64,000 nt of DNA from Saccharum officinarum (taxonomy: Eukaryota; Streptophyta; Magnoliopsida; Poales; Poaceae): positions 110,459,552-110,523,551 of the forward strand of contig CM036160.1 of NCBI GenBank assembly GCA_020631735.1, written 5' to 3'. This document shows, piece after piece, positions 11,340 through 22,259 of the stretch. Under the pieces are notes generated by a model that searched no databases, was not told the DNA's origin, and saw only the letters and a list, made by a program, of their open reading frames with translations. Numbering within the stretch: position 1 is the first letter of the stretch; each line of letters opens with the position of its first letter. Position numbers and translations under genes: made by a program.

Positions 11340-12013
11340 CATTGTTTTCAGGTCGTCCGATTAATCGCGATTAATCGTCCTGGTCGCCCCAGGGACTCGA
11401 TAAGGTTCCTCGACTCGACCAGTTCGACCAGAAACCTGGTCGTCCGATTAATCGTCGATTAATCGCGATTAATCGTCCGACCAGGTCATGGACGACCAGT
11501 TTGGCTTATCTATTCTGTACTGAACTTGAACTTGGTTTTGTAATATGCTGGCAGCTGGCTGTATGGCTGCTATGGTATGCTAATTTGTAGCTATTTGCTA
11601 GTGCAGCAGTGCTGCTGTTAAGGTGTGTCAAGATCAAGACTGCATTAGTGTTGCTACTTGCTAATTATGGTCTTCTTTGGTCCTGTAGGCTTGCAGCAAC
11701 AATTCAGCGAAGAAATGGAGTTTGGGACAGGAATTTGGACCTCTGGACAGTGTAGAAAAGAGAAGAAAACAACTCCCACAAGTAAGTCACTAGCTAAACA
11801 CTAATGCAGTCTTGATGCTTGCTTTATTGTGTATACTATATAGTATATATAGGTCTATATATATAAGTATATATGTCCTGATAAGGTGGACGATTAGGTG
11901 GACGACCAGGTCGACCATGATTCGATTAATCGACCTGGTCGACGACTAATCGCGATTAATCGTCCGGTCGACCCCAGGGCGACCAGGTTCGACTAGCCGA
12001 CCTGAAAACAATG
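11340..12013. mobile_element. Non-autonomous hAT-like element with 8-bp TSD
   Basis: Termini are CATTGTTTTCAGGTCG on the left and its reverse complement on the right, flanked by the direct repeat CCTGCACG at 11332-11339 and 12014-12021. Eight-bp duplications and CA/TG ends are the hAT signature. Near both ends it carries clusters of GATTAATCGCGATTAATCG-type palindromes (11361-11475 and 11920-11965), which look like subterminal transposase-binding repeats. There is no coding capacity in the 674 bp. Confidence 0.85.
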
Positions 12014-12021
12014 CCTGCACG

Positions 12022-12366
12022 CAAGGTTTTTATTATCGGAAATTAAAATTTATCGGACGTTATGGATAAAGAGGATAAGCAAGATATATCGGAAATATCG
12101 GACCAAATTCAAAAAAAATTAGTTTTTTTTTCAAAAATTTTGTAGAATTTGACTTGAAACTATTCCTAAGATATTAAACATCACTTATTCACAAATCAAA
12201 ACAAGAATAAATCATTATAAGTGTCGAACCGTCGCGTGGCTGATTTTGGATTGTCTGTGTAGAAACAGGAAAGAAGGAAAAGATTTGGCTGATATCAAAT
12301 TTTATCGGACCCCAGAAAGGAAATTTCGGAAATATCGGCGACTTTTGGCCGATAAAAAAAACTCTG
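12022..12366. mobile_element. Short hAT-like MITE sharing the same target site
   Basis: 345 bp. The left end CAAGGTTTTTATTATCGG matches the inverted right end CAGAGTTTTTTTTATCGG imperfectly. It is flanked by CCTGCACG at 12014-12021 and 12367-12374. Several ATATCGGA/TATCGGAC words recur inside. The opposite arm of the inverted duplication has one uninterrupted copy of the site (CGTGCAGG near 14142-14149), so this and the neighbouring element were both inserted after or independently of the duplication. Confidence 0.75.
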
Positions 12367-12712
12367 CCTGCACGGCCCCGGTCCCCTGCTCCTCGCCTGC
12401 CGTGGCAGGCAGCGAGAGATGGAGGCGAAGACGCAAAGGGAGGAGCGAGGTGAGGCGGACTTGGTGCGGGCGAACTTCAGCTCTGGATGCCCTTCAACCA
12501 CGATGTGCACGGAAGGGGACTAGAGGGGAGGACGGCATGGAACTACGGTGGCGGCGGCGCGGGTGAATGGCGCCGCTGCTATAGCCTCTGCTTGGGAACT
12601 TGGGTTTTTTATATTTTTTTAGGAAAAGAAGTGAGCCGGTGAGAATGAGAAGTGGGACGAGTCTCTGCCGCGGGCACGATCCGTTCGGATGAGGCGAGCA
12701 GGAAGGACCGGG

Positions 12713-13802
12713 CCTTCAAGGTTGGGCCAGTAATCATGCAAATTTGGAGCTAATGTATTTTTATTGGTAAATGCAGCACAGGGCCCAAAAGTATGTCTTA
12801 TTTCGTTATCAACAGGGCCACAGGGGCCAAATACGGTTCTCGAGACTATAAACAAAATTAGGGCCCTGCTATATTCAAAGCCCATCTAAGCTTCAAATCT
12901 ATTAAGGCCAACAGAGCTTATAGCACAACAAGGCCCAACAAAAGCTTTAATTGAGAATTGTTTAGGCTGCACCAGGCTCGGGCTGTAGTGCAACGCCGGA
13001 GCGACACGCTCAGGCCCCGGTTGCATTGCTCGGGCCCAGTGGAAAGCCTCCCCACAAAAAATAAATTTAATATCGTAGTGGACACATGGCTTACATATCA
13101 GATATTAAATAAACTGATAAAAACAGATATCACACTTGATCTTCTTCTTAGAGCATCTCCAAGTGTACCTAATAATCCTTCCCAATCCTTGTTTTAAGTA
13201 AGAATGGAAAAAATACATCTCCAATAACTCCTAAACTGATCTTCTAATCTTTTAACACTTGGGAAAAAAGGTCCGATGCGCGTAAAGTTACACGGACGGC
13301 CCGTCACGCGTATCCCCCTTCTGGGCATTGCGCCGTCATTTTCTCCCGTGCTCTCCACGTGGGAAAGGAAAGTAAGTAAATACAGGGTTCCAGGTGAGAA
13401 AATCACAAGAGAGAAAGATCTGGTGGAAGGGCTTAAATAGATATAGAAACGATTTTAGGATTCGTGATGCAAAACATCACAACAATTTTTGATTTTTTGG
13501 AAGTGGAATATTAGAAACTCTTGGAGATGACCGTATTTATTCCTCCTAATACTTTTTTAGGAGTTGGAAAACATCATATTTTTAGGAAGAAAAAATAAGG
13601 TATTCTTGAAGATGCTCTTAGCCAAAAGGCCGAGAAAGGTAAGAGTTGTTGGGGAGCCCTGGGTTTCATTTTATAACCTTCCTCCGTCTCCGCCCGCTCA
13701 AAGCCTGGGACTAAATTGAAGCACAGCGCAGCGCATGTCCTTGCTATTTCTCTGTTTGGTCACTTGGGCCTTTTGGGCTCCCAATTTGGCAATGTTGCTC
13801 GT
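12713..13802. other. Spacer between the PPR inverted arms
   Basis: 1.09 kb that does not belong to either arm. It contains one well-bounded MITE (13151-13617). The rest shows no coding potential that I can support. Confidence 0.6.
13151..13617. mobile_element. PIF/Harbinger-type MITE
   Basis: 467 bp with inverted ends GAGCATCTCCAAG (left) and CTTGAAGATGCTC (right, one mismatch), flanked by TTA at 13148-13150 and 13618-13620. The 3-bp TTA duplication is diagnostic of PIF/Harbinger-mobilised MITEs. The interior is AT-rich and non-coding. Confidence 0.75.
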
Positions 13803-15269
13803 GCCCGGTCCTTCCTGCTCGCCTCATCCGAACGGATCGTGCCCGCGGCAAAGACTCATCCCACTTCTCATTCTCACCGGCTCACTTCTTTTCCTCAAAA
13901 AATATAAAAAACCCAAGTTCCCAAGCAGAGGCTATAGCAGCGGTGCTATTCACCCGCGCCGCCGCCACCGTAGTTCCACGCCGTCCTCCCCTCTAGTCCC
14001 CTTCCGTGCACATCGTGGCTGAAGGGCATCCAAAGCTGAAGTTCGCCCGCGCCAAGTCCGCCTCACCTCGCTCCTCCCCTTGCGTCTTCGCCTCCATCTC
14101 TCGCTGCCTGCCGCGGCGGGCGAGGAGCAGGGGACCGGGGCCGTGCAGGTGACCACCGAAGCTGCCCGGGGCGGCGGCTCGGAGACCACTGGGGCCACCA
14201 GCCTCCAGTTCGAGCCAAGCCGCGGCGCCGTCGATTCCTTTGCAGCTGCCGAGGTTACCGGACTTGATGTTGCCTCAGCGGTCCTTTTTGTCGACTTGTC
14301 AAGTAATATTGGTCCATGAAGTGTAGTTCGTGCACAACTCATCCCTGCTTCTGCTGGTACCCTCAATGTAAGGAGGGGATCAGCATCCCTTGTCTATGCG
14401 CTGGGTGGTCCCATTGTTTCTGCGCCGAGCCCTTGTCATCAGGAGCTATCCCCCAGTGTCGCACCTTTCCTCTCAGGCTTGTTGGTTGAATAGCTCTGAT
14501 AACGAAGAGCCCAGTCAGAGTTCTGCTTATGGTGACTATAGAAGTCGTCTGCTTCCCTTGATCACACTAGCAGTGCGGGCGTCGAACTGGGATGCTGCCA
14601 GAAATATAAGCTTCAGGGAGTGTGAGGTTATACGGGCCATCTCAGTCAGTTGATTTGTTTGCTTTGATTGTGCAGGTGTTCTTGCCACGGAGAATCAGAG
14701 AGGCCCGGCGCTTGATTCAGAGCATTGTTGATTACTGTGGAAATGCTGGGTCAGAGTTGTTTGAGTTGGCTCCTATGTTGGCCAGCAACTTGGGTCAGTC
14801 AATGACGCCGTTACAAGTTTATGCTGTGGTCATCCGTATTTTTGTAGAGTCGTCGATGTTTGAGGATGCTCTTCTCACTTATGTTGAGGCCAAGAATGTT
14901 GGTGTTGACAGACGTTTGTGCAATTTCTTGCTGAAGTGTTTAGTCGAGGGGAATCAGATCATGTATGCGAGGAGTTTATTTGATGACATGAAAAGTTGTG
15001 GTCCTTCACCCAATGTCTGCTCTTATTCAATTTTGATGAGTATGTACACACATGGAGAGAGGTTATGCTTAAATGAAGCTTTTGAGCTTCTTTGTGAAAT
15101 GGAATCGAATGGTGTGAGACCGAACGCTACAACATATGGAACTTACCTCTATGGGCTTTGCCGTTCCAGACAGGTAACATCTGCATGGGACTTTCTTCAA
15201 ACTCTTTCTCAGAGTGGAGGCCCTTGCAGCAATTATTGTTTCAATGCTGTGATTCATGGTTTCTGTAGC
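13803..15269 (+). repeat. Right arm of the large inverted duplication
   Basis: Inverted partner of 10195-12712 once the 1,035 bp of transposon and duplicated target sequence is removed. It covers the upstream region and the first part of the PPR gene, beginning GCCCGGTCCTTCCTGC and losing homology just after TTCTGTA at 15269. Confidence 0.9.
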
Positions 15270-16574
15270 GAGGGTCAGGTTGACAAAGCCATAGAAGTGT
15301 TTCATGGGATGAAGAAATGTGGGTTTGTCCCAGATGTCCACAGCTACAGCATATTAGTTGATGGGTTATGCAAACATGGGGATTTATTGAAAGGTTATGA
15401 CATGCTTGATGAAATGGCAAGAAATGGAATATGCCCTAATCAAGTGAGTTACAGTTCACTTCTGCATGGCCTTTGCAAAACTGGACAGGTTGCATTGGCA
15501 TTAAAGATTTTCAAGAACCTCCAAGACCATGGTTTTGAGCATGACCAGATAAATTACAGCATCATTCTTCATGGCTGTTGCCAACATTTAGATCTCAAGG
15601 CCATCTCTGACCTTTGGTTTGACATGATTCATCATGATATCGCTCCAGATGTTTACAATTATACCAGTCTGATCTACGCATTATGTAGACATAGAAACCT
15701 TCAAGATGCATTGGGAGTGTTTGAGCTCATGCTTGAAAATGGGTTGAGTCCCAACATTGTGACATGCACAATCCTAATTGACAGCTTTAGCAAAGAAGGG
15801 CTAGTTGGTGAAGCCTTCCTATTCCTGGATAGAATACATCAGTCATTGGGAATCGTCCCAAACCTTTGCATGTACAGAGTTATTATCAATGGCCTTTGCA
15901 AGACCAACAAATATAGTGATGTGTGGAAATTTTTAGCAGACATGATAAAGAGGGGCTATGTTCCTGATGTTGTCCTTTACAGTATTATTATTGATGGATT
16001 CGTGAAAGCTCTGAAGTTGCAGGAGGCCTTAAGTTTGTACCATAAGATGTTGGATGAAGGCGTAAAACCTAACACATTTACATATTCTAGCCTCATAAAT
16101 GGGCTTTGTAATGATGATAGACTTCCTGAAGCTATGGGATTGATTAGGGATATGATTGGGGAAGACCTGTTACTTGACAATGTTTTGTACACATCTATCA
16201 TTGCTTGCTATTGTAGGCGTTTAAATATGAAGGCTGCTAATGAATGGCTCAGAGAAATGGAAAGAAGTGGTGTGTTCCCAGATGCTTTTGTATATACTTG
16301 TATGATTGATGGTTATAGTAAAGTGCTTGCAATGGATGGTGCACGCTTGATGATGGAAGAAATGGAAAAAAGAAAGCTTAAACCTACTGTAGTAACCTAC
16401 ACAGCTCTCATTATTGGATACCTTAAAACGGGGGATGAGAAGGAAGCTTATATGATGTATGATAGTATGCGTCATGCAGGCATTGCTCCAGATGTCAAGC
16501 TGCGTTGCATTTTGGGCATTGGCAATGACAGGGGTGATTGTGATGATTCTCAGAAAGCGAATGGTGTAACATAA
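14775..16574 (+). CDS. P-class pentatricopeptide repeat (PPR) protein, N-terminus disrupted
   Basis: PPR proteins bind specific RNAs in mitochondria or chloroplasts to process, stabilise or edit them. The open frame runs from 14622; its first ATG is 14775 (MLASNLGQSMTPLQ), giving 599 residues. About fifteen consecutive 35-residue P-type motifs follow, for example DVHSYSILVDGLCKHGDL and NTFTYSSLINGLCNDDRL. No E, DYW or SMR domain is seen, and the protein ends shortly after the last motif. Coding similarity continues upstream in other frames (RSRLLPLITLAVRASNWDAA, near 14560-14620), but a 2-bp loss in a GTGTG run at 14620-14625, and a TGA at 14317 in the more upstream frame, cut it off. An organelle presequence is therefore missing. 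The gene may be a pseudogene, or translation may start at 14775 without proper targeting. An inverted, truncated copy lies 1.1 kb upstream and could form hairpin RNA with it. Confidence 0.75.
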   Translation: MLASNLGQSMTPLQVYAVVIRIFVESSMFEDALLTYVEAKNVGVDRRLCNFLLKCLVEGNQIMYARSLFDDMKSCGPSPNVCSYSILMSMYTHGERLCLNEAFELLCEMESNGVRPNATTYGTYLYGLCRSRQVTSAWDFLQTLSQSGGPCSNYCFNAVIHGFCSEGQVDKAIEVFHGMKKCGFVPDVHSYSILVDGLCKHGDLLKGYDMLDEMARNGICPNQVSYSSLLHGLCKTGQVALALKIFKNLQDHGFEHDQINYSIILHGCCQHLDLKAISDLWFDMIHHDIAPDVYNYTSLIYALCRHRNLQDALGVFELMLENGLSPNIVTCTILIDSFSKEGLVGEAFLFLDRIHQSLGIVPNLCMYRVIINGLCKTNKYSDVWKFLADMIKRGYVPDVVLYSIIIDGFVKALKLQEALSLYHKMLDEGVKPNTFTYSSLINGLCNDDRLPEAMGLIRDMIGEDLLLDNVLYTSIIACYCRRLNMKAANEWLREMERSGVFPDAFVYTCMIDGYSKVLAMDGARLMMEEMEKRKLKPTVVTYTALIIGYLKTGDEKEAYMMYDSMRHAGIAPDVKLRCILGIGNDRGDCDDSQKANGVT

Positions 16575-17063
16575 TTTTCACATAGAGATTTATTAACTTG
16601 ATGAAGGGACTTCGCTATGATGGCTCTGAGCTCGCCTAGTGCAGGACACTGTTGGCTCCATTTGTTTCCTCCACTTCCACACTGCCATTCTATGGACAAG
16701 GAATGGAAAGCAGTAACCTGAAAAGGGTCAGTTAAATCCATGGACAACAGCTGAGGGTGTAATCGATACAGGTTAGCTCTTGCCTTATGCAAATAATCAG
16801 ATAAGATATCAATCTGCATTTCAAAAATGCTCCTTTTGTTTAAAGTGTTACATTAACAGTTTTAACTTCAGGTTACTTGAGCTATACCATCACACTGAAA
16901 TTTTCCCTGCTTTCCAAGTTTCATGTTTAGAAAGGTTTTCTCCATTTGTTTCTACAATACATTCAACCATGCTGTTATTTCTAGATTGTTTTCCTGTAGA
17001 ATCTTATTTTTACCATATGTAGCACTTGTAAAGCTATGAGCTTGACAGAACTGAAAGATCACA

Positions 17064-17249
17064 GCAAAACTTGCCTTTAAGCTTTTGTGGTACCCTCTTG
17101 TCACAGAGAAAGCTAGATGCTTGGCGCCACTTCATCCACCCTGCTTTAATCCTATGGCAAACGTCTGCATCAATATCTCCATCCTTCTGTAGCATCGATC
17201 CTAGATAACGGCACCACTTGACCTTCCAACCGCACCTCTCCCTCCTCAT
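17064..17249 (-). mobile_element. LINE reverse-transcriptase fragment
   Basis: Minus-strand translation reads [20 protein letters not shown] followed by [23 protein letters not shown], the C-terminal part of plant non-LTR (LINE) reverse transcriptase. It is a short relic cut off on both sides. Confidence 0.8.
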
Positions 17250-17705
17250 GTGCAGCGTTGCTAAAGTCGCATCTCATGATGGCTGCAGAGCAATGGCAAC
17301 AATAGCCTAGGGATGAGTTGCCCCTTCCTTGACTGACCATCAACCAATGTGAAAGAAGTAGAAGCTCCCGATGGAGTTAGCCTTTACCACCAAAGACGTG
17401 TCTTTACTTGAGATGGCTGCATGGTTTCCAGCCAATTAAGCACACTTTACATAAGTGGCATATACAGACCCTGGGCCCTGTGGAATATAATACATAATTT
17501 AGCATTTATACCCATACCCAAGAACTCGCTTGAATTATTATTTCATTTCAGTGGCACATATTACCCTTGGAGCAATGCCGAGAATAAACAGATGCAGCGA
17601 TGCACTGTCCTGAAACCAAACATGCATTTTTATCTGGAATTCAGGGTTCATGAGATGCCTTTTCTGAAGTAGTGAGTACACTGCACAACAATGTTGAACA
17701 TAGGT

Positions 17706-17860
17706 TTGCTGGTTGTCCACTCCAATCTGTTGGTTTTTATCCACTAATTGGCCTCTTGCTAGCTGAACCTTTGCCTGGTATGCAGGTTGTCCACTCCAGC
17801 CTGTTGGTTTTTATCCAGTAATTGGCCTGTTGCTAGCTGAACGTTGCCTGGTGCTTGTTG
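17706..17860 (+). repeat. Two-copy tandem repeat, ~78-bp unit
   Basis: The unit contains GGTTGTCCACTCCA and TGTTGGTTTTTATCCA and occurs at ~17707-17783 and ~17785-17860 with a few substitutions. It lies in non-coding sequence upstream of the YSL relic. Confidence 0.8.
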
Positions 17861-17990
17861 CCATTTTGCATGGCTGTTCCTATTTTCTGTATGTATGTTG
17901 CAAAGCACAAAAATAGTAGTTGTACGCCATCAACAATCCTGTCACTGTAACTCGGTTTATTGATTAGATTCTGGTGCTGGTTGTGTTCAG

Positions 17991-18240
17991 ATAATCATCG
18001 TTGATTACAAGCTCATCTACCCGAGCGGCACTGTGATTGCCCACCTCATCAATAGCTTGCACAATCGGCAGGGGAAAATGATTGCCAAGTATGAAGTATA
18101 CTGACACCGCCCTCTGACGCTGATACTGTGCTGGAGTTCTTCCTCCGATCCTGAAATGTGTGTGTCTGAACTTTGAAACATGGGCTGCAGGAGATTCTTC
18201 ACCGGCAGCTTCACTTGGGGCTTCTTCCAGTAGTTCAAAT
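17991..18240 (+). pseudogene. Yellow-stripe-like (YSL) metal-chelate transporter relic
   Basis: YSL proteins move iron and other metals as phytosiderophore or nicotianamine complexes across membranes. After a GTGTTCAG acceptor, 17991-18089 reads [20 protein letters not shown] followed by [13 protein letters not shown], matching the family's [20 protein letters not shown] segment. A second piece after CTGCAG, 18191-18240, reads RFFTGSFTWGFFQ, then TAG where the family has Trp, then FK. The nonsense codon at 18231-18233 and a damaged donor at 18090 show it is not functional. Only these two pieces are recognisable. Confidence 0.72.
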
Positions 18241-18581
18241 GTAAATTTTTTGCACTAACCTACTACCACCAATGCCATTCCTTGTTTCAAATGTGTTCAT
18301 CTAGAGAATTATAAATTCTCTATGAAGCAGTGTAAAAGGGATAAAGATATGCATGAGCTGCAATGTTAGAAGTAAGTTAAATGTTCATCAGAAATATGCA
18401 ATGTAGTAGTTTTAAATAGTCAGTCATTAAGGTTTTATAACTATTGTTTAATCCCAAAAAAAGTTGAAACATCAATATTCAATGGGGAATGTGTCACCCA
18501 CTTGTTTACTTCAGCTGTGCTATGTATCTTGTAAGGCACTATAACGGTTACCTATTTACATTGTGTTTATTGTGCTTTCAG

Positions 18582-18670
18582 TATACTTCCTATGAGATAT
18601 GGAACTGAAAAGGATATACTGAAATTTGATCTTCCAGATATGATAATTCAACATCGAGAGAAAATTGGTA
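18582..18670 (+). pseudogene. Exon-like piece of an unidentified gene
   Basis: Between a TTTCAG acceptor and a GTAAGT donor the frame reads ILPMRYGTEKDILKFDLPDM then IIQHREKI. The splice sites are strong and the composition is protein-like, but I do not recognise the family and see no partner exon nearby. Confidence 0.3.
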
Positions 18671-18744
18671 AGTAACAAAACTCATACAATCCTCTATTTT
18701 GTTTCACTTTTGGGTACACTTTTGGGTATGTAGTGTATTGTCTC

Positions 18745-19075
18745 AGTGTGTGTTACATCGGATGTTTTATGAGATGTCGGAAGGGGTATTCGGATATTAA
18801 TAAAAAAAATTAATTACATAACTCGTCTAGAAACCGTGAGACGAATTTATTAAGCCTAATTAATCTGTCATTAGCCTCCATGATTCGTCTCGCGGTTTTC
18901 ATGTAAACTGTGCAATTATGGCTAATTATGAAGGCTAATGATGGATTAATTAGATTTAATAAATTTGTCTCGCGGTTTTCATGTAAACTGTGTAATTATT
19001 TTTTTATCTACATTTAATGTTTTATGTATGTGTCCAAACATTTGATGTGATGGAACGAAAAAGTTCATGGATGGA
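18745..19075. mobile_element. Palindromic MITE with ATCGGATGTTT/AAACATTTGATGTGAT ends
   Basis: The two halves are partly inverted copies: GAGACGAATTTATTAAGCCTAATTAAT on one side and the complementary GATTAATTAGATTTAATAAATTTGTCTC on the other. TCTCGCGGTTTTCATGTAAACTGTG occurs twice. This grass MITE pattern has no coding capacity, and the edges are approximate. Confidence 0.6.
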
Positions 19076-19079
19076 AACT

Positions 19080-20655
19080 AAAAAGCCATGCGTGAGCCAC
19101 GGCAGGCCGGAGGTCAGCGTCGACAAGGGCTGGCTGGGAGCAGCAGGGTCTCGCCGCGCAACCAACGCTTGGCCTGCACGCCGCAATTGACTTGAGGGGT
19201 TTGGCTGTCGCTCGTGGATCGGACCTTGCGGCTCCGGGACCGGGGACGACGCATCCCGGCTCCATGTGGCCGTCTCCATCGGCAAGATATCGCCTGCCCC
19301 CCTGGCCTCGTGCTTTCCATCTTCCCATCGTGAGCTCTCGCAAGTGACTGCATCAAATCGCACCATGGCAACTGCAAAATCTTGAGATACTTGTTAAGTA
19401 TATTTGCAGGTAGTCTGTTTTGCACTTGATCATCATCAATCTTCGCTGGTATTGGCCGCGAAGCATCCATACGGCTCCAGGATTGCGATTGTTTCCTCCT
19501 CATGCGTTAATTCGCCCTTCACCATCTATGCGTGATCTTTCTTTTTAGAACTCATAATTCAGATGTCCATCTTGGACACGGCGATATGCAAATAATTCAG
19601 ATTTGGAAACACGTTTCCTGCCGACCTACCAAGCAGCGATCCGAGCAGCTTGGTCTGGCCGTCCCGCATACTGGCTATTTACTTCAGCCACTGCTTTTTG
19701 AAAACGGTTTCCTGGAGTAGTAGTACTACAGTACTATCTACTGGAGTAGTATCTCCTGATAACACCAGTCGTTATCGCTTTGGCCTGATTTCAACAAGGT
19801 GAAGTATCTCCTGATAACACCAGTCGTTATCGCTTTGGCCTGATTTCAACAAGGTGACGGCTCCTGTCAGAAATAGTAGTACGAGGCCTCGTTAGGTGCA
19901 CCAAAAGTTAGGATTTTTTCACTCTTTCTATCACATTAATTTTTAGCTATTTGCATAGAATATTAAATGTAGGTAAAAAAATAACTAATTACACACTTTA
20001 GTTAGAAATCACGAGATAAATTTTTTTGAGCCTAGTTGGTTCAAGATTGGACAATATTTCTCAAATAAAACGTGCATTCCGTACGCTCTGTGTCATTCGC
20101 ACGTGTTTCATCGGCCCCTCCCGCTAATCGCACGCTCGCCAGCGGGGGGACCAGTACGTACTACAGCACTAATGACCACACTGTTCACTGCTCGGCGCCC
20201 AGTACACGCCACAGTTGCCGTTGCGGAGCAGCGCGCGGCGGCATGTGGCAGTCCTCAAGCAGTGATGAAGCACCAGCACGACTCCACTCCACGGGCACGG
20301 GCAGCCGATAGTGAGAACTCTCTCGCTGACCGACTGACTGACCTGACCTGACCGCCGCTGCAGCGGAGCGGAGGCCAGCGAGATCGGGCGCCGATTTCCT
20401 CCGGCCGCGGACCCACCGGCCAGCCAGCGGCGCGGGTCAGCGGGTCAGCAGGTCAGCGTGGTGCACTGGCGCTGACACGGACCGTCAATTTATGGACCAA
20501 CTGCTGCGACGCAGACTGGGTGGAGAGATTTTTCAGGATCTCTCGAGCAGTCAGTCAGGCACAGTACTACGAGCCGCATCCGCGCGCAAGGGCAGCGTCA
20601 TGGGGCGCGTTGGTTCCCGGTGCGCTCGCCAACCAGCGGCCGGCGACCCCGTGCG
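19080..20655. other. No supported gene; anonymous sequence with a perfect 55-bp tandem duplication
   Basis: Short overlapping ORFs near 19020-19500 and 20070-20720 show no family features. 19748-19802 is repeated exactly at 19803-19857. A MITE-like stretch with ACTAATTACACACTTTAG lies near 19890-20070. 20100-20660 is GC-rich without recognised coding content. Confidence 0.5.
19748..19857 (+). repeat. Perfect 55-bp tandem duplication
   Basis: Two identical adjacent 55-bp copies (19748-19802 and 19803-19857), beginning AGTATCTCCTGATAACACC. The absence of any difference points to a recent event. Confidence 0.95.
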
Positions 20656-20658
20656 TAG

Positions 20659-20902
20659 TACAACTCCTCCTACCCGTCTCAGAAAGAAAGACGTTTTGAT
20701 TTTCGTGCCACAAATTTGACTCGATTTGTATAAAATACGTATAACATTTATGTCTCTAAATAAATTTATTAAAAACTAGACTTAAAGATCTTTCCGATAA
20801 TACTAATTACTTAGCATAAATATTTATATTTTTTAATATATAATTGCCGACAGTTGTTTCTCAGAAAGCGAAAACGTCTTTCGTTCCGGGACGGAGGGAG
20901 TA
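20659..20902. mobile_element. Degenerate Stowaway-type MITE
   Basis: The right end GGGACGGAGGGAGTA is the canonical Stowaway terminus. The left end CTCCTCCTACCCGTC is a decayed inverted partner. The interior carries the usual AAATACGTATAACATTTATG words, also found in the copies at 31.3 and 31.8 kb. Confidence 0.65.
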
Positions 20903-22153
20903 CGTCCTTCGCAGATCACAGCACAGGCCGCGACGACACACGCGCCGCGCGCGCCAAAGTCACCGGCCGGGGGCCTCGTGCTCCCGCTGCTCCTGGACGC
21001 GGAAACACTCGCTAGTGGCCGGCAGCGCGAGCTGGACGACGACCCGGCGGCCAGGGCTTAGGAGAAGTCGTTCCGTGGCTGTGACTAGGCTACTGCCTAC
21101 ATTCTCTAGAGTCTGGAGGCTGGAGCCAATTACATGCATCAGTGCATGGGAGCAGGTCGTCGCAAGGCCTCGACTTTTCACACGCATCTAGTGCTACAAG
21201 GCGTTTTCGACTGTGGTGTGTGAACCGAATGCATGATGCATGGCTGTGTCGTTGAAGACAACCGTCTCAACGTTCAACCACGGTTACGCAACCATTTGTT
21301 GAATTTGCGAGGAATAATCATGTAAAATCTTGGTGGTGTGGCCCAGGAATGAGAGAAGCCAGGACGACTGACCTGGTCTATGTAATGTTTGTACTCGCAC
21401 GTACACAGATTGCCGCCATTTTCCAAGAACGAGTCAAGTACGTGGGTGTGCGGATCTGCTTGTAGCACCAGCACTCCAGCTCAATCATGGACGACGCTGG
21501 AACGCTCAACGCAACCACGCATGCATGCATATCCACAGGTCACTGGAATGCTATTCTCTGGACTACTGGTACCTCGATCACTCAGTGAGTCCGTGTTTAA
21601 TTTTGCGTTTGTCAATGCACCATCTTAGGCGCTTGGAGTTGAACGTCGACCGGCAGTCGTAAGCACCAACTCCTGAGAAACTTAGTTACGTACGTACTTC
21701 TAGACCCGACAACTTTTCTGTAGTACCGAAGAAATACATACACATCACGAACACCATAATTTCCCAAGAATTTTGTTGGAAAACCCAGCCAGTCACCACA
21801 TGAACAACAGACTCTAATGAGTAAAAGAAAAGACCACACTTCTTTCAAGTCTGCAATAATGCACCGCACACGTATTCTAAAGTTACTCTGTATGTATGCG
21901 TAATCACCATATATTCTAGTCTGAACTCTGAACAGCAGGTTGTTGATTTGGGAACAGGCGAGAACGACGGTCAGACTTCAGAGCGAGCACAGTTGGATGT
22001 GAACCAGACACTCGTGCAGAGACTAGGTGAGCCGGCCCGGAGAGTACATTAATCAACAAATTAGTGGTGGTTTCTTGCAGACAACAAAGACCGATGTTAC
22101 CTAGAGGTCATTATCTACAATCAACTTGTTTATGACTAACGGCAAAAGATAAC

Positions 22154-22259
<106 letters not shown>

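Larger units (their letters stand above)
10195..12712 (-). pseudogene. Truncated inverted copy of the PPR gene (left arm)
   Basis: Read on the minus strand this segment repeats 13803-15269 almost base for base. It holds the 5' region and the first ~170 PPR-coding codons (10780-10198), ending abruptly after VIHGFC where the match stops. It is interrupted by two transposons (11340-12013 and 12022-12366). It has its own lesions: a TAG in place of the CAG glutamine codon just before the FLPRRIRE segment (near 10787), and loss of everything after the fourth PPR motif. It nevertheless keeps a GTGTG dinucleotide run near 10845 that the longer copy has lost, and a TGG where the longer copy has TGA. 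Neither copy is a simple descendant of the other, so both derive from a better ancestor. Confidence 0.88.

Noticed and set aside
14080..14508. A separate small gene upstream of the PPR frame
   Set aside because: The frame is shared with the inverted copy and leads toward the PPR gene. It is the decayed 5' part of the same gene rather than an independent one.
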